Positions 1-12,744 of a stretch of 64,000 nt of DNA are shown one piece after another. Under the pieces are notes generated by a model. That model was not told where the DNA came from and ran no database searches. It saw only the letters and a program-made list of their open reading frames with translations. A program made the translations under genes and the position numbers. Positions within the stretch are counted from its first letter, which is position 1. Every line of letters begins with the position of its first letter. The DNA comes from Neurospora crassa OR74A (taxonomy: Eukaryota; Ascomycota; Sordariomycetes; Sordariales; Sordariaceae): assembly GCF_000182925.2 (NCBI RefSeq), contig NC_026501.1, forward strand, positions 3,947,917 to 4,011,916, written 5' to 3'.

Positions 1-1862
1 AATCTCTTAACTACAAGTACCTCGAGGATTTTTCCTACGTTGCTAAATAGCGATATCGGTCTCTATACACCCGCTAACTTTTATTAAGCGGCGCTCTTTC
101 CGGGCTTCTTAAGGACAACTACCTTCGCGTCCTTGAACCGCTATAGGAAGTAGCCGAGTCGGAGGCTGGCAAATGTTAAGCATACTATGGCCTGCCGGAA
201 CGGCTGCCCACATAACTTTAGAAATCTGTTTGAGTACCAGTCGACCCCGGGGGCCTTATGTTTTTATTAGGTAATAATATAACGAATATTAAGGTCTTTA
301 TTAATAGGGTTAATATCTATATAGTTATTACGAAGGTAATTACTATTACTACTTCTATTACCCAATACTATACTATTGAAATTACCCTCCTACTTCTTCT
401 TAATATTAAAACCAACGTTCTTTATTACGTACTAGAGATGGATCTAGTATTGGGTAATAAAGACGACTACCCAGCAAACCTTCTTATAAACTTCATAATA
501 GTTTATAATAATAACTATAGGGTACAGAATATTATACTTAATTAATTAATAGTCTTATTCCCTATGCTATAACTATAGCGCCTTATTGGCATGGGGTCCA
601 TCTCCAGTTCTCTGGAGGGGAAAACCGTGCGGCGTTAAGCGCCGCCGGATGAAACCCCCCAACTTCATCTTGGCCGTAGTTCTCCACGCCGCTCCTACTT
701 TGCTTATAGCTATGTCGGTTCTCACCCACCGCTACAGCGAACTAATCTCGTCTCTTCCATCGCTGCGTCATCCCAACACTAGAACAATAAGGACAATAGG
801 AACAGTACCAGACCCGGCGCGCTGCTATTATACTTAGTTAATAAAATAGTAATCTAATTAAATACCTAAGTAAAGCAAGCCTCCTACTCGCTACTAAATA
901 GGCAATAACCAATATTAAAAGTTGTATATATAATTATTATACTATATATCTAAAGGAGTGGTATATTGAACTTGTTGATTGTATATATACAATCCAAACT
1001 TATTACTTCTAGATTCTTTTTCAACTAGTCAATACACTAAGGATAAATCTAGAAGAATCGCTTAGTTAACTTAAACTCTTCGCCGTTATAACAATAGACC
1101 TCTTTGAAAATACTGTTTATCTATTATAATTTATTAAGGAGTTATTAGGTAGGGATAAAGGTACTAAATGACTTTACTCGGTAATTTACTAATATATTAA
1201 ATATATTACGCTAAGTAATCGCAATACTAGGAAACTGATTATAAATAATAGAAGTAATATTTAATAATAAAATCTTTAATTACTTTACTAACTAATAAAT
1301 ACTAGTAATTACCTCCTCGGTTCAATAATAATAGTAATTAAAAGTAAAGTAAGTAGCGTTATTAGGGTTAAATAAATAGTAATAGACTAACTTTATTAAA
1401 GTAAATTATTATATTTTAACTTTAATAGAGAATACCAACTTAGCTTACTACTTGTAATCTTGCTTTATATTAGCCGCTAACGGTCGTTGTAAAAGCACAA
1501 CTAACTTCCCCTCTTTTTTACTACCGCTATACTTTAGTCCTTTAAATATACTTGATATTATAGTAAATAGGCTTACTATAATAGTAATTGCTAATACGTA
1601 CTTTAGTAATATGAAACCCCAACTCTCTAATTATATCACTAATCTCTTTTATAGTAGATTCACTAGTATTTTAATGATAAAGTAAAAGGTTAGCAAAAGA
1701 CGGCGTATTACTATCCTCCTTTTTTAACTCCTAGTCTAATAAGCTCGAATTCGATCTTAATAGCAAACGGCGGCGGACGGGCGGCGGGGGCAATAATTTC
1801 TCTTCTTTACCGAACTTATTAATGTTAAGGAATTTATAATTATTGTTATAGGGTTTAGTCTT
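1..1862 (+). repeat. AT-rich RIP-degraded transposon remnant with gag-like fragment
   Basis: No intact gene is present; the stretch is AT-rich and stop-filled. Around 560-800 is a GC-richer patch with a plus-strand reading frame (GSISSSLEGK ... SYFAYSY ... SHPPL) broken by a single TAA. The same frame, more mutated, recurs on the minus strand at about 23430-23625. Conservation of the frame in two copies suggests a transposon gag or nucleocapsid-like coding region. The family is not identified. The LTR element that follows is inserted into this block. Confidence 0.6.
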
Positions 1863-2200
1863 TGTCACGGGGCTGGCGCCCAGGGTGTTTGCCTGGCTTG
1901 CACCCGTGTAAGCTAGGCGTGCCTTCTAGTTGGGTGCACGGGCCGGTCGGCTATGGGCAGCCGTCTTAGCGCTAAATGCACTGCGTGCTATTGGGTGCAT
2001 CCCTCGGGGCGCCGCACGGGCTACATTTCTGGCCTTGGTATTCTTGGTATTTCTGGCACCTTCGATGCCTATACATTTCTTTCGTGTATTTAGCTGGAAG
2101 CTCTGTGCCTTACTGGCATAGACCTCCCTTTTCCTCTTTATCGATTATTTTAAGCTCTTTATAAGGCCTACCTGCGTATAAACCTCGTAGCTCCCTTATA
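1863..2200 (+). repeat. 5' LTR of the 2.2 kb element
   Basis: 338 bp, starting TGTCACGGGGCTGGCGCCC and ending CTCCCTTATA. It aligns end to end with 3770-4107 and, with a few indels, with 36577-36899. It stays GC-richer than the interior. Short frames inside it are LTR sequence, not genes. Confidence 0.9.
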
Positions 2201-3092
2201 TTATAATCGACCCTCTTTTTAATATTTTAGCTCCCCTAGCGGTTTTTAGTATATTCGCCGCTATAGTTCCCTCCAGCTGTCCGAAGAGTATTCCAACTAC
2301 TAACCTTTTTTTTACGTCTCTACATTATAGCCTCGATTCTGTGGGTTCAGAATGCTTCTAAATGATAATAGTAGTTCGCTAGAGCTATTTAAACCCTCGT
2401 TAGTAAAATCGGTCGTCTTTAGACTATTAGGAGCTTTAATTAATTGAAGCCGGTCCTTCCTTATGTTAATAAATTTACGGACGATAAGAAGGACCTTAAT
2501 ACGTAAATTTATACGGCTGAGGTAAAATTGTACGTTAACGGCCCGGTTATTGGTAATATGGAGGCCTAGTTCTACTACTTCTACTCTAGCTTATTACCGG
2601 CCGTCCGTCGGACTTTATTCGCCTTTGCCTAGTTTTTTCTAGTTAATTGGATTCCGGAAAGGTTGTTCGAGAAATTTTGGTTTAATTACGGTGAAGTTAA
2701 TTAAGATAAGAAAGTAGGACTTAAGCTCCTTTCCCTATAGTAGAAGTCTTAGGAATTTATTTTTTAATTTTTTTATTTGTTTTGAAGAGGTCTTTTATAG
2801 AGCTAAAGTTGATATGTAGGTAAATTAGGCTATTATTAATTTATTAATAACTTCCTTAAATAACGAGTAGTTTGGGCGTTTCTACGAACGGTTAGAAGCT
2901 CTAAATAGCTATCCGGAGCTTTATAACTTCTTTCGACGCTTCGATAGTAATAATTTTCTTAAAGGGAGTAGTATAGGGTATTTAAACTCTAGTACTACTA
3001 TTATTAATAAAAGGGAACCGATAGATATTACTATTACCCGAATTAGTAGTTTATTAGAAGTACAATAAAAGAAGTAGAAGAAGAAGGGTATT

Positions 3093-3134
3093 TGTATAGT
3101 TTGTAGTTCGCCTTCCTATTAGGTTACAGATTGT
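3093..3134 (+). pseudogene. Degenerate gag CCHC zinc knuckle
   Basis: The plus-strand frame reads C-I-V-C-S-S-P-S-Y-stop-V-T-D-C. This matches the retroviral CX2CX4HX4C spacing once Tyr is read as His (CAT->TAT) and the stop as Trp (TGG->TAG). It identifies the interior of the surrounding LTR element as gag. Confidence 0.75.
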
Positions 3135-3769
3135 AAATAGAAGGTTTAGATCCGGTATATTCAAATTGCTTTAGAGTTGGACGGGGGCCTGGAGGAAGAT
3201 AATAAGATTGATGATAACGATGAGTATTGAGGTATAAATATTAGTTTAGTAAGATTCGAAGGGTAACTTCTAGAGTAAATTGGTAGTTTTTAGAAGTGTT
3301 TAGGAAGGTTGCGCGTACTTTGTTTGTGCATTAGTAGTAGCGAATTTTATTAAAAGTATATATATTAAGTGCCACTATAGCTATTAGTTATTGGAGATAA
3401 TAGTGTATAGGTTTTATAATAAGCTTAGTAGGGCGGTAGTTTTTATAGTTAAATGGAATTAAGTATTATAGGGTATTTCGAGGCTCTCGGAGCTCGGGAC
3501 GCCCGGTACGGTAGCTACCGTTATAGTTCGGGGGTGTGCCAGTACTAGTGTACGTATGAAATAATAGGTATTGAGGTGATAAATAGGACTTTTTTGGGTA
3601 GATATGTTCGAGTGATTTGGATTGTTGATTGTTTATTTGATTGTTTTTTATTATAAAAACCCGGGTAGTAAGGAGTTAGGAGTATTCGAGAGTGCTAGGG
3701 GTATTGGAGCGTTTACTTTCTTATATATAATATTATTAATTATTATTCGAGGGGAGTGGTGGGAAGTAA

Positions 3770-4107
3770 TATTACGGGGCTAGCGCTTGGGGTGTTTGCC
3801 TAATTTATACCCGTCTAAGTTAGGCGTGCCTTCTAGTTGGGTGTACGGGCCGGTCGGCTGTGGGCAGTCGTTTTGGCGCTAAATATACTGCGTGCTATTA
3901 GGTGTATCCCCCGGGGCGCCGTACGGGCTATATTTCTAGCCTTAGCATTCTTGGTATTTCTGGCACCTTCGATGCCTATGTATTTCTTTCGTGTATTTAG
4001 CTGGAAGCTCTGTGCCTTACTGGCACAGACCTCCCTTTTCCTCTTTGTCGATTATTTCAAGCTCTTTACAAGGCCTACCTGCGTGTAAACCTCGTAGCTC
4101 CTTTACA
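3770..4107 (+). repeat. 3' LTR of the 2.2 kb element
   Basis: 338 bp, the same length as the 5' LTR. It differs mainly by transitions, for example TATTACGG for TGTCACGG at the start. It is followed directly by the duplicated target GTCTT. Confidence 0.9.
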
Positions 4108-4112
4108 GTCTT

Positions 4113-5413
4113 AATCTATTCAATTGAAGCGATCGAGAGAGTTGTGCTAGGGGCGCGGGAGGGCGTAAATATAGGGGAGGAAGCGGTTAGATCGATAATT
4201 TTAAGCATTTCTGCAGTGTACGGTTAATTACTATACTAGAAGAGAACCCCCCTCTTAATACTATACTCATTAATTACAATTGTAAATAATAACGGCGACA
4301 GCAATATACTTAATTGCTTCAATCGTTACTATTGAGGTATAGAGATGTTATACAATGATACTCGCTAGCAAATTTAGCGGATACTAATATAGTTTGCTAT
4401 TGGCCAGGCGGCCCCCACACAGTCGATTAAGAATCGAACACAGTCGATTTATCCGGTTCGGGTTTGAATAGCAGCTTAAAAAAGCCACTTTTTCCTTTGC
4501 AACGACGATTCCTTCTCAGCCATTCGATGCATCCAAATGCACATAGTATCAAAATGACGAAAAGAAAAAAGCGGTCATTTTGGTACTGGTCACATCGTCG
4601 TGCACGCTTTGGTTGTTGAGAGAAATGCAAAAGTTTAAAATAAGGATTTTGGTAGTAAATGCGCCCGGGCGTTGCAAATAACCAAGTCCGAAAAATAACC
4701 AAGTCCCAGACTGTACCCTTAACCCTAAAGGGCCCGAGTGGGGGGTTAGGGTTAGGGTTAAAGCCTGAAAATTTAAGGAAAGAGAGAAAAAAAAAAAAAA
4801 AAAAAATTCCAAAATTTTGCCTTCAGATTTTTTGGGGTTTTCTTTTCTTTGAAGAAGGGAGGGGAGGGAATGGGGGGGTTAGTAATATAGGACGGGAAAT
4901 TCAACTTACTTTTTAAATAACTATTAGACTCCATAGTTCAGTAGTTGTTATTAGTATTGTATTTTTTCAAGGTTACTTGTTCAGCTCAGCCTTGAGTTTT
5001 AGTTTTTTTTTTTTTTTTTTTTCCTTTCCTTTAGTACTAAGTACTTTCTAAGGGCGTCTCTCTGTCTCCCTTGTACTTTGGCTCCGTCCAGGGGAACTGT
5101 ATTTTAGAAATTTATAGGGATATATAATATATACTCATTAATAGTATAAAAATAAATTACGTTTTTAAAGTTGGCAGTTAGGTATAAAAGGTTAAATAAT
5201 AGTAAGAGAAAATAGAAAAGAAGAATAAGAAACTTACTAGAAGTTAAGACGAAGTAGACCTTATGTTCTCAAAAAGTGTTAAGGGAGGTAGGCTTTATAC
5301 TAGTTTTTAAAAAAGTAGCGAGGTTTAAGGTATAGTAAAGATGATGTCACGGCACGTAGACTGGGCAAGTGGCTGGCACTACTAATCTGACGAATGTAAT
5401 AAATAAGGGAGAT
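4113..5413. repeat. AT-rich non-coding repeat with telomere-like motif and poly-A/T tracts
   Basis: No gene is seen. About 4395-4770 is GC-balanced and contains a direct repeat (AATAACCAAGTCC) at about 4675-4710 and a short run of TTAGGG-type repeats at 4743-4761. An A20 run follows at 4787-4806 and a T-run at about 5006-5022. From 5100 the sequence is typical RIP-degraded DNA. Short frames here have no recognisable product. Confidence 0.5.
4743..4761. repeat. Interstitial telomere-like (TTAGGG)n
   Basis: The sequence GGTTAGGGTTAGGGTTAAAG occurs here, with an opposite-strand-type AACCCTAAAG just upstream (~4721). It is too short for a chromosome end. It is probably a transposon-carried motif or a scar of break repair. 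Confidence 0.6.
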
Positions 5414-5518
5414 GCTCGGCGGGCAGTGTCACTTTTCTCCGCGGGCAGTGTCACTGCTCGTATAGGAATTCCGTTTAGAGATTCCTATGCGGGTAGTGCT
5501 ACAGTTATCCTTAACCCT
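5414..5518 (+). repeat. Left ~105 bp inverted repeat
   Basis: It reads GCTCGGCGGGCAGTGTCAC ... TTATCCTTAACCCT and matches the reverse complement of 15658-15764 over its whole length with scattered differences. A sub-motif (GGGCAGTGTCAC) occurs twice inside it. It is probably one end of a DNA transposon. I found no convincing target duplication outside it. Confidence 0.7.
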
Positions 5519-7473
5519 GGGAAAGTCATGTACCCTAATATATTGAGTTTAATAATTTAAGTATTGTAGCTATCGTTAAACCGCAATTGCGCGATTTTCC
5601 ACTACTAATTTAGCCGTGCAAAATTAGTAATTTCATGCAAATTTGACTATATAACTACTATAACTCTATTAGAATCGATTGTATTAATACGATTTCAATG
5701 TTAATGTACTTGCTATAATATATTTGTTTATTTATTAATTTTCTCTACGCTATAGTATATTGGCTATTGAATTTAGTAGTAATTCTAATTCCTACTACAC
5801 CGATGAACTAGCTCCTTCATTACCTCCTGCTCCTACCTCTATTTAAGGGTAGTAATTAAATAAGGGTAATAATATAAGTAGTGATTCTAAAGACGATAAT
5901 GGATTAGTTATACCTAGCCCAATAACCGAAGATATTATACTATAATTGCTACCTTTAGTAAAGGAAGTTTAAGAAGCTTTTAATATATAGGAATAATATT
6001 ATAGAGTAGCGTTTAACTGTATATAAATATCTAATTACCGGAAAGGCGAGCTAATATATTACTGTTTGAAGTGTAACTACTATAATTAACTTCGCCCTTC
6101 TACTATTAAGTTTAGAAAGATTAGAAGCCGGAAGTATAGGTATGAGTAGATAGGGGTAGCTATTACCCTCGAGGAGTATGCTTGGAAATGGATTTATCGA
6201 CCTTCTACCGACGGATCTTTATTACTAAACGTACAATTATATACCGCTACTATATAATTCTACTTACCTTTAATATTGTAATTTAATTATAAAGGTATAT
6301 TGATAAATTATAATATTGTCCTACTAGCCCGGTATCAAATTATAAAATATTTTAATTATGATTTAATGTAAATTTAAGGGTAGTATATATATATAGAAGG
6401 ATATTAATAATTAGTGCTAATGTATTAAAAAAGTATAATATTATAATTATAAGGCTATAGTAGCTCTTATTAAGTATTTTAATTAGAGTAATATTTCTTA
6501 TATTGTAGAGTAGTATAGGGATGATTCTAATTATCTATTTAGTATTGTATAGACTCTTTAACTATATATAGAATAATAGAAGCGTTACTTAGAGTATTTG
6601 GGTATTAATAATACTTATATAATTAACCGGTATAACCCTTTCTTTTATAGTAATATTAAAGAGTTATTATTACTTTATTAAGTTCTATTACTTATATTGA
6701 TTCTATGAGGTTAATAAATATGGTTATCCTTTTACTATTGTAATTAGTATAACGAATACCTATTTTATATATTTTATTATGTTTATACTAATTAATAATA
6801 AGAAGATTAATAGGTTTACTTAGTTAGTTAGTACTTTTAATTAACTATGTCATAAAGTTGGTATAATTAAGTTAAAGGTAATTATTATAAACTTTAATAA
6901 TTAATTAAAGACGGCTTTTATAGTAGTATTCCTAGAAGTATAATAATAAATATATGTCTTTTATATTAATTGTAACGTTCTTTTATAAGTAAAGAAGAAG
7001 TAGAAGTGAGTTAATAACGGGGATAGTGAATTGAATAGCGAGTTAAAAGAGGATGAGCGAGAGCCTATTAGTTTAATTATAACAATGAATTAATTTTACA
7101 AACGGTTGGCCTAGGGGAATTAGTATAAAAAGCTTTTAAATATATTCATAAGGGTCTTTTTAAATTCTGGAAGATAATTGTTTTTATATTTGATGAGGCT
7201 ACGTTTATACGGTAATAGAAGTAGTTGATTAATGACTTCATTAATTAGTAAAAGATATTGCTATATTTATAAGATATATATATGTGTTACCGGTATTAAT
7301 AGGCTCGTTGTTATACCTCCTAATATTGAAATTTTAGTTTAGTAGTTACTTCTCCTAACGAGTTGACAAATTACTAGATAAAGGGTTTCTTAATTAATAG
7401 TAAAAGTAATTTATTCTTTCTTTTTAATTCTATTTACGCTATAGTTGAGAGAGAGGGTTAGTAATAGTTTAAG
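5519..7473 (+). pseudogene. Degraded DNA-transposon interior (possible zinc-finger transposase)
   Basis: AT-rich, between the left inverted repeat and the gypsy insertion. A plus-strand frame from about 5770 to 6330 can be followed through TAG stops: an acidic/Ser/Pro N-terminus, then Y-Y-C-L-K-C near 6058-6075 followed by a basic segment. This resembles the BED-type zinc finger at the start of hAT transposases. The rest is too mutated to name. The interior would continue at 14587-15657 on the far side of the gypsy element. Confidence 0.35.
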
Positions 7474-7682
7474 TATTATGGGGCTGCTGCCCAGAAGCCT
7501 GGGTCTAGGAGCCCCCAGATGTGCGCAACTATTGTAACCCCTAACCACGGCGCGCGTCCACTAGTATAAGAGTACAGCCCATACTCCCTTTTGCGTATAT
7601 AGATTCTTTTTCTCCTTATTAAACCTTTTTAATATACATTTCACCTTGCACCTATGCCTACTATATAAGAACTATAATATTA
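7474..7682 (+). repeat. 5' LTR of gypsy element
   Basis: Starts TATTATGGGGCTGCTGCCC (ancestral TGTTATGGGG) and ends ...ACTATAATATTA. It aligns over its whole length with 14378-14586. The last 3 bases may belong to flanking sequence, as both copies are followed by GG. Confidence 0.85.
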
Positions 7683-9924
7683 GGTTCGACCTTTATATCA
7701 ACCTTTTGTAGAAGTTCGCGGTCTTTACGATGGCCGATGGAAATTACTAGTAGATAGATCTCGATAATTAAAATTAATAGAATAATTAGTAGAATAACCA
7801 GTAGAACAATTAGTAGAATAATTAGTAGAATAACTAGTAGAATAATTAGTAGAACCCTTAATAGTTTAACCCGTAAATAAATTAATAGAACTACTAGTAG
7901 AACTTTAGAGAGCTCCCCTCCCTTTATACTCTCCTTAATTAATTTAATACTTAATTTCCCTTAGCTATACCCGAGTACGCTAATATATCCGCTCCCCCCT
8001 TTTTTACCCCCTCGATCGACTACTTAGTTGGGCTATTTTAAAACGCTAATTAAATAATTACTCTCTATACTAAATTCGCTAAATATAATTCAAGTTAAAT
8101 TTATTATACTATATTTAGTAGTTGAATTATAGTACTTACTGCTACCCTAGTATAACCGGCGGCTGTTGAGAAATTTAAGAGGAAGGTACTTAATTAGCCC
8201 TCTTGGAACGGGGACGCTAATACGTTCTACTTTTTCATAAACTAATTAATCTTTAAATACAATTTTAATAGCCCCGACGGTTTTATTAATAACGATAGAA
8301 TTATATAGTACTAAGTCTTACACTTGCTTTCCGAGAAGTTACACCTATAAATTTCAATATTTTGGACCGCCGGAGGCCCTAACGGATTTTATAACCCTTA
8401 TTACTTCTTTAAGTACTTTATATATATTTTCGGTAGCGAATAAGAAATAGAAGAAGTATAAGCCTAATTGTATAGAATAATTTAGTTGTTAGGCGAACTT
8501 TTAGGCGAATTTTTACTTAAATTTGAATAAATATTTACTATTACTAGCGGTACTATTTGGACTAACGATTTTCATTTTACTTAATTGAAAGGGTCCTTTA
8601 TAAAAGAAATTAAATAGTTATTAATTTTTATTATTATACCTACGGAGTATAATAAGTATATATAGCGCCTTTATACTATTGTATAGAATTTCAAGTAAAT
8701 TAAACTTAATTAAGCGTTTTATTAAATTTGAAAACAAAATTAAGGACGCTAATCGTACTCTAATAATTCCGGTTCCGTACTATTTTTATACGTTACTACT
8801 ACCTCTATTAGTACTACCGGTTTAATAGGAACTAATACCCCTACTAGGGACGTAGATAGAAACGTACTTATAACTACTATTAGAATTGTATAAAATTAGC
8901 ACTATTTAATTAATAATGCCGGTAAATAATATACTAAATAGGTTTTAAATAAAGACTACTATAAGTAGAGGGAATAAGGCTACTACTTGAAGTACAGAGG
9001 AAGTAGCTATATATAAACCTAATACCCGTATACTCCGGCTATTAATCCTAATAAAATATATATTTAAGCTACTTTTATTATACCCGCCGTCGCTAGTATT
9101 AATACTTATACCCCTTTATTCGAAGGAAGCGAAGATAATATAACAGTTACCTTTTAGTAAGGAAAAGCCTAATTCCGGTTTATAATTAGGATTTAGAGTT
9201 CCTTTATATAATATTTACTTATATTCCTTTATCCCTTTTATCCGAGGATACTAGAACCCGAATAGTAATTAGTATAATAGTATTAAAAGTAAAAGTAATA
9301 AAAATACTAATTATTATTTAAAATGGAAATTTTATATATATATTAGTAGATAAAGGTTACTAATGTTACGCTACAATTAATAAAACCCTTATATAGAACC
9401 TATACCTCCTTTGTATTAGTATTGGAACCTGCTAAGTAAAAGGGGCTTCCAAGGCTATAGAAGGAGTAGAAATTAGTAAAATAATTACCTTCTCTATAGA
9501 AGTAGGCGGTTACCGATAGTTAATTAATATATATATAATACTCTAATTAAAATACCTAATTATTTTAAGAAAGCCTTAACTCTCCTATAATAAATCCTTT
9601 TCTATCCTATACTAGAAGAGGCTTTAGTATAGAAGTACCTATAAGTAGTTTTTTTATGCTAATTAACGTATTCCCTATACTTAGGAAATAGAAATAAAGT
9701 TAGTAATAATAATTAGAATTATATACTTTATTAATTTTACTTATATTCCTAAGAGAGATTACGTAGTCCTAATTATAGTAATTTCATTGTAAGATATAGA
9801 GAAGGCCTTCGCGTTAAAGAAGTTGAAGATAGAGGTAGAATTTAGGAAAATTATCCCTATAGAATTCTATAACTTTATTCTACTATTTATAAAGTAGGAA
9901 GTTAATAAACTAAACCTATATAAG

Positions 9925-10470
9925 TTGGATATAGACTACTATATTAAAATTAAGAAAAATATAAATAGTAATAACCTCCTAATACCAGTAGGCTTACTAT
10001 ATAATATATTACGCGAAGAGTTCTTAATCTTAAAGAAGACGTTGAAAGACCTCTTTAATAAAGGTTTTATTAGACTTAGTCGATTAGAAGCTACGGCCCT
10101 AATATTATTCATAAGGAAACTAGGAGGTAAATTACGCTTTTACTACAATTATAGAAAATTCAATGCTATTACGAAGTTAAACTATTACCTTCTCCCCCTA
10201 ATTAAAGAAACGCTTCGGAATTTAAAGGGCGTAAAATAGCTAACGAAGATCGATATTATATAAACGTTCTATAAAATTAGGATAATAGAAAGCGAAAAGT
10301 AGAAAATAGCCTTCCTTATACGCTTTGGCCTCTTTAAGTAGATAATTATATTTTTTAGCCTTAGTAGCACCCTAGCTACCTTTTAGAAGTAAATTAATTC
10401 GATCCTAAGAAAATACTTAAATAATTTTATATTAATATATATAAATAATATCCTTATTTATTCTAGTAGT
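9925..10470 (+). pseudogene. Gypsy reverse transcriptase fragment
   Basis: The longest surviving open piece (9925-10239, 104 codons) contains F-N-A-I-T-K-L-N-Y-Y-L-L-P-L-I, the usual R-x-L-N-x-x-T-x-x-x-x-Y-P-L-P segment of gypsy reverse transcriptase. It is followed, after a TAG, by L-T-K-I-D. Downstream the catalytic Y-x-D-D box has become Y-I-N-N (10438-10449). Non-functional. Confidence 0.85.
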
Positions 10471-12744
10471 TCCCGTCTAAATTATATACGTAAGGTTGAG
10501 TTAATTTTAGAGAAATCAAATAAGGCTGGCGTATATTTAGATTCGGGTAAGTACGAATTTATAATAAAAAGGGTAAAGTATTTAAGATTTATTATATATG
10601 TAGGAGTAGGTATTGAAGTAGACTTCGAAAAGGTTTATATAATTAAAGAATAGGAAGTACTACGATTATAGAAGGGAGTTTGAAGTTTCTTAGGCTTTAT
10701 TAACTACTACCGAATTTTTATTAAGAATTTTTCCGAAATCGTTAATCCGCTAACAGTATTTATAAATAAAGGCGTAGAGTTTACGTACGGAAATGAGTAG
10801 TAATAAGCGTTCGATATAATAAAAGATTTATTTATTTAGGCGCCTATCTTCGTAGAATTCGATTCCAATAGATTAATTTTCTTAAAAACTAATTATAGCA
10901 GATTCGCTTTAGGAGGAATATTTATGTAGAAAATCGATAGCTATAAGTATATAGTAATATTCTACTTTTAGAAACTTATCTTTGTTAAAAGAAATTACTT
11001 TATTTATAATAAAGAAATATTTATAATTATGTAATACTTCGACTAATAATTAGCGGAATTATACTCTTACTATTAGTTTACTATTTAGATTAATTATAGG
11101 AATTCAGAATACTTTATAGAGTAATAGCGTTTATTTAAATAGTAGGCCCGTTGGTTTAAAGAGTTCTCCCGGTTTAATTTCTATTTAATTTACCGCCCCA
11201 ATAAGGAAGTAGTAGTCCCCGACGCCCTATTTCGGAGGGAATAAAACTACCTTAATAGGGAAGATAAAGAAGTTTGAAATTTATAATTTATTTTAATTAA
11301 GGCCCTATATAAGTATATATACGTAGCTACTACGTCGGTAAGCGGGGTAGTTGTGGATTTGCCTAGTATTAAAGCGTTTAATAATCTAAATTTGTAGAAA
11401 TTCTAGGATTAAATTATCTTCATTGATACTACCTACTAGGATATTTATTTAATTATAAAGAGAGGCGACCAATCCTTCCCTACCGGTATTAACTTCTAAT
11501 TATAAATAGTTAAATATAGTATCGATTCCTAAGGAAGGTTTATATATAGAAATAGATTTTGGATTTTAGGATAACCTGCGATTAAAGAAGTAAACGCCCG
11601 AATTTAAGACCCCTATAACGAACTATAAATACAATTTATCTAACGGGTTTATAATTCTAAGATTATAGGTTACCTAAGATAAAAGGGTACTATTATTACT
11701 ATCATTAGAGACTTTTATTAGCCGTTATTCTAAGCTAAAATCCATTATTTTTTTGAAGAATTACAATATATATAGCTATACTAAGTAATAGAGAACGTAT
11801 AAATATAGATACCTCCTTCCCCTTAATACCCCCAATTAATTTTAAAGGTATATATGAATAGACTTTATTATAGATCTCCCGTTCGCTTATAACTTCTATA
11901 ATTTTTAGGTTATTAAAAATCATTTAAATAAAGAAGTTATTTTGAAACCTAGAAAAGATATAATTACTAAAAGGTATATAAAGTACTTCCTTTAGTACTT
12001 TGTTTAATACTATTAGTAGCCGGAATCTATTATTGATAATAGAGGGACTAATTAAATAAATAAGTTCTAAACTTATCTTTACCTCCTCCTAAATATTAAT
12101 CGAAAGTTCAATATAATATACTACTTATAAACCGACGTAGGCCCCGAGAGGATGAACTAAGAGGTATTCGCTTTCTTATATACCTATATTAATTAGTAGT
12201 AAGACGATTAGGACCGTTAGTTCCCCGCTACGTAAATAGCTATTAATAACTATATTAATTTATCTATTAGTATACCTCCCTTTTTTACTACCTATAATTA
12301 CTACCCCGATACTATTATCCCTATAGCTCGCCTATTATAATACCCTTGAAATTAAGCTCTCCTAAGTAATATACTAAAGAATTTATTTTGAAGTTTTAAT
12401 AAATTATAGATTTATATTAAGTATTTATAGAAGCGGCCGTATAAGTGATAAGATAATAAACGAATAAAAAAAGGCGCCTAATTAAGAAATTCTAATTAGG
12501 AAATAAAGTTTAACTAAATCTAAAAAATTTCCTGATTATTTAATTAAAAAAGAAATTTAATCAATTATATATAAAGTATATTATTACTAACGTCCCCTTC
12601 CTATATATCGTTATTCCAAATATACCTAAAAAAGGACCTATAAACTTCTATATTAATTAAATAAGAATGATTAAAGAATCCCTTTTCTTTACTTAAGAAT
12701 GTACCGACCCCTAGCCCCTAGTAGTAATAATAAATAGTAAAGAA

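Larger units (their letters stand above)
1863..4107 (+). mobile_element. Complete short LTR retrotransposon (non-autonomous, gag only)
   Basis: Two 338 bp long terminal repeats (1863-2200 and 3770-4107) flank a 1.57 kb interior. The element is bounded by a perfect 5 bp target-site duplication, GTCTT, at 1858-1862 and 4108-4112. The 3' LTR runs from TATTACGG (ancestral TGTCACGG) to TTTACA. The interior holds a degraded gag frame ending in a CX2CX4HX4C zinc knuckle at 3093-3134, in which His reads as Tyr and a following Trp as a stop, both as expected from C->T and G->A changes. There is no room for pol, so an autonomous partner would have been needed. A solo LTR of the same family lies at 36577-36899. 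Confidence 0.9.

Noticed and set aside
1930-2121. Open frames in the LTRs at 1.9, 3.8 and 36.6 kb
   Set aside because: They are parts of a repeated LTR and not genes; the repetition explains their similarity.
4743-4761. Chromosome end
   Set aside because: Only about three telomere units with transposons on both sides; not terminal.
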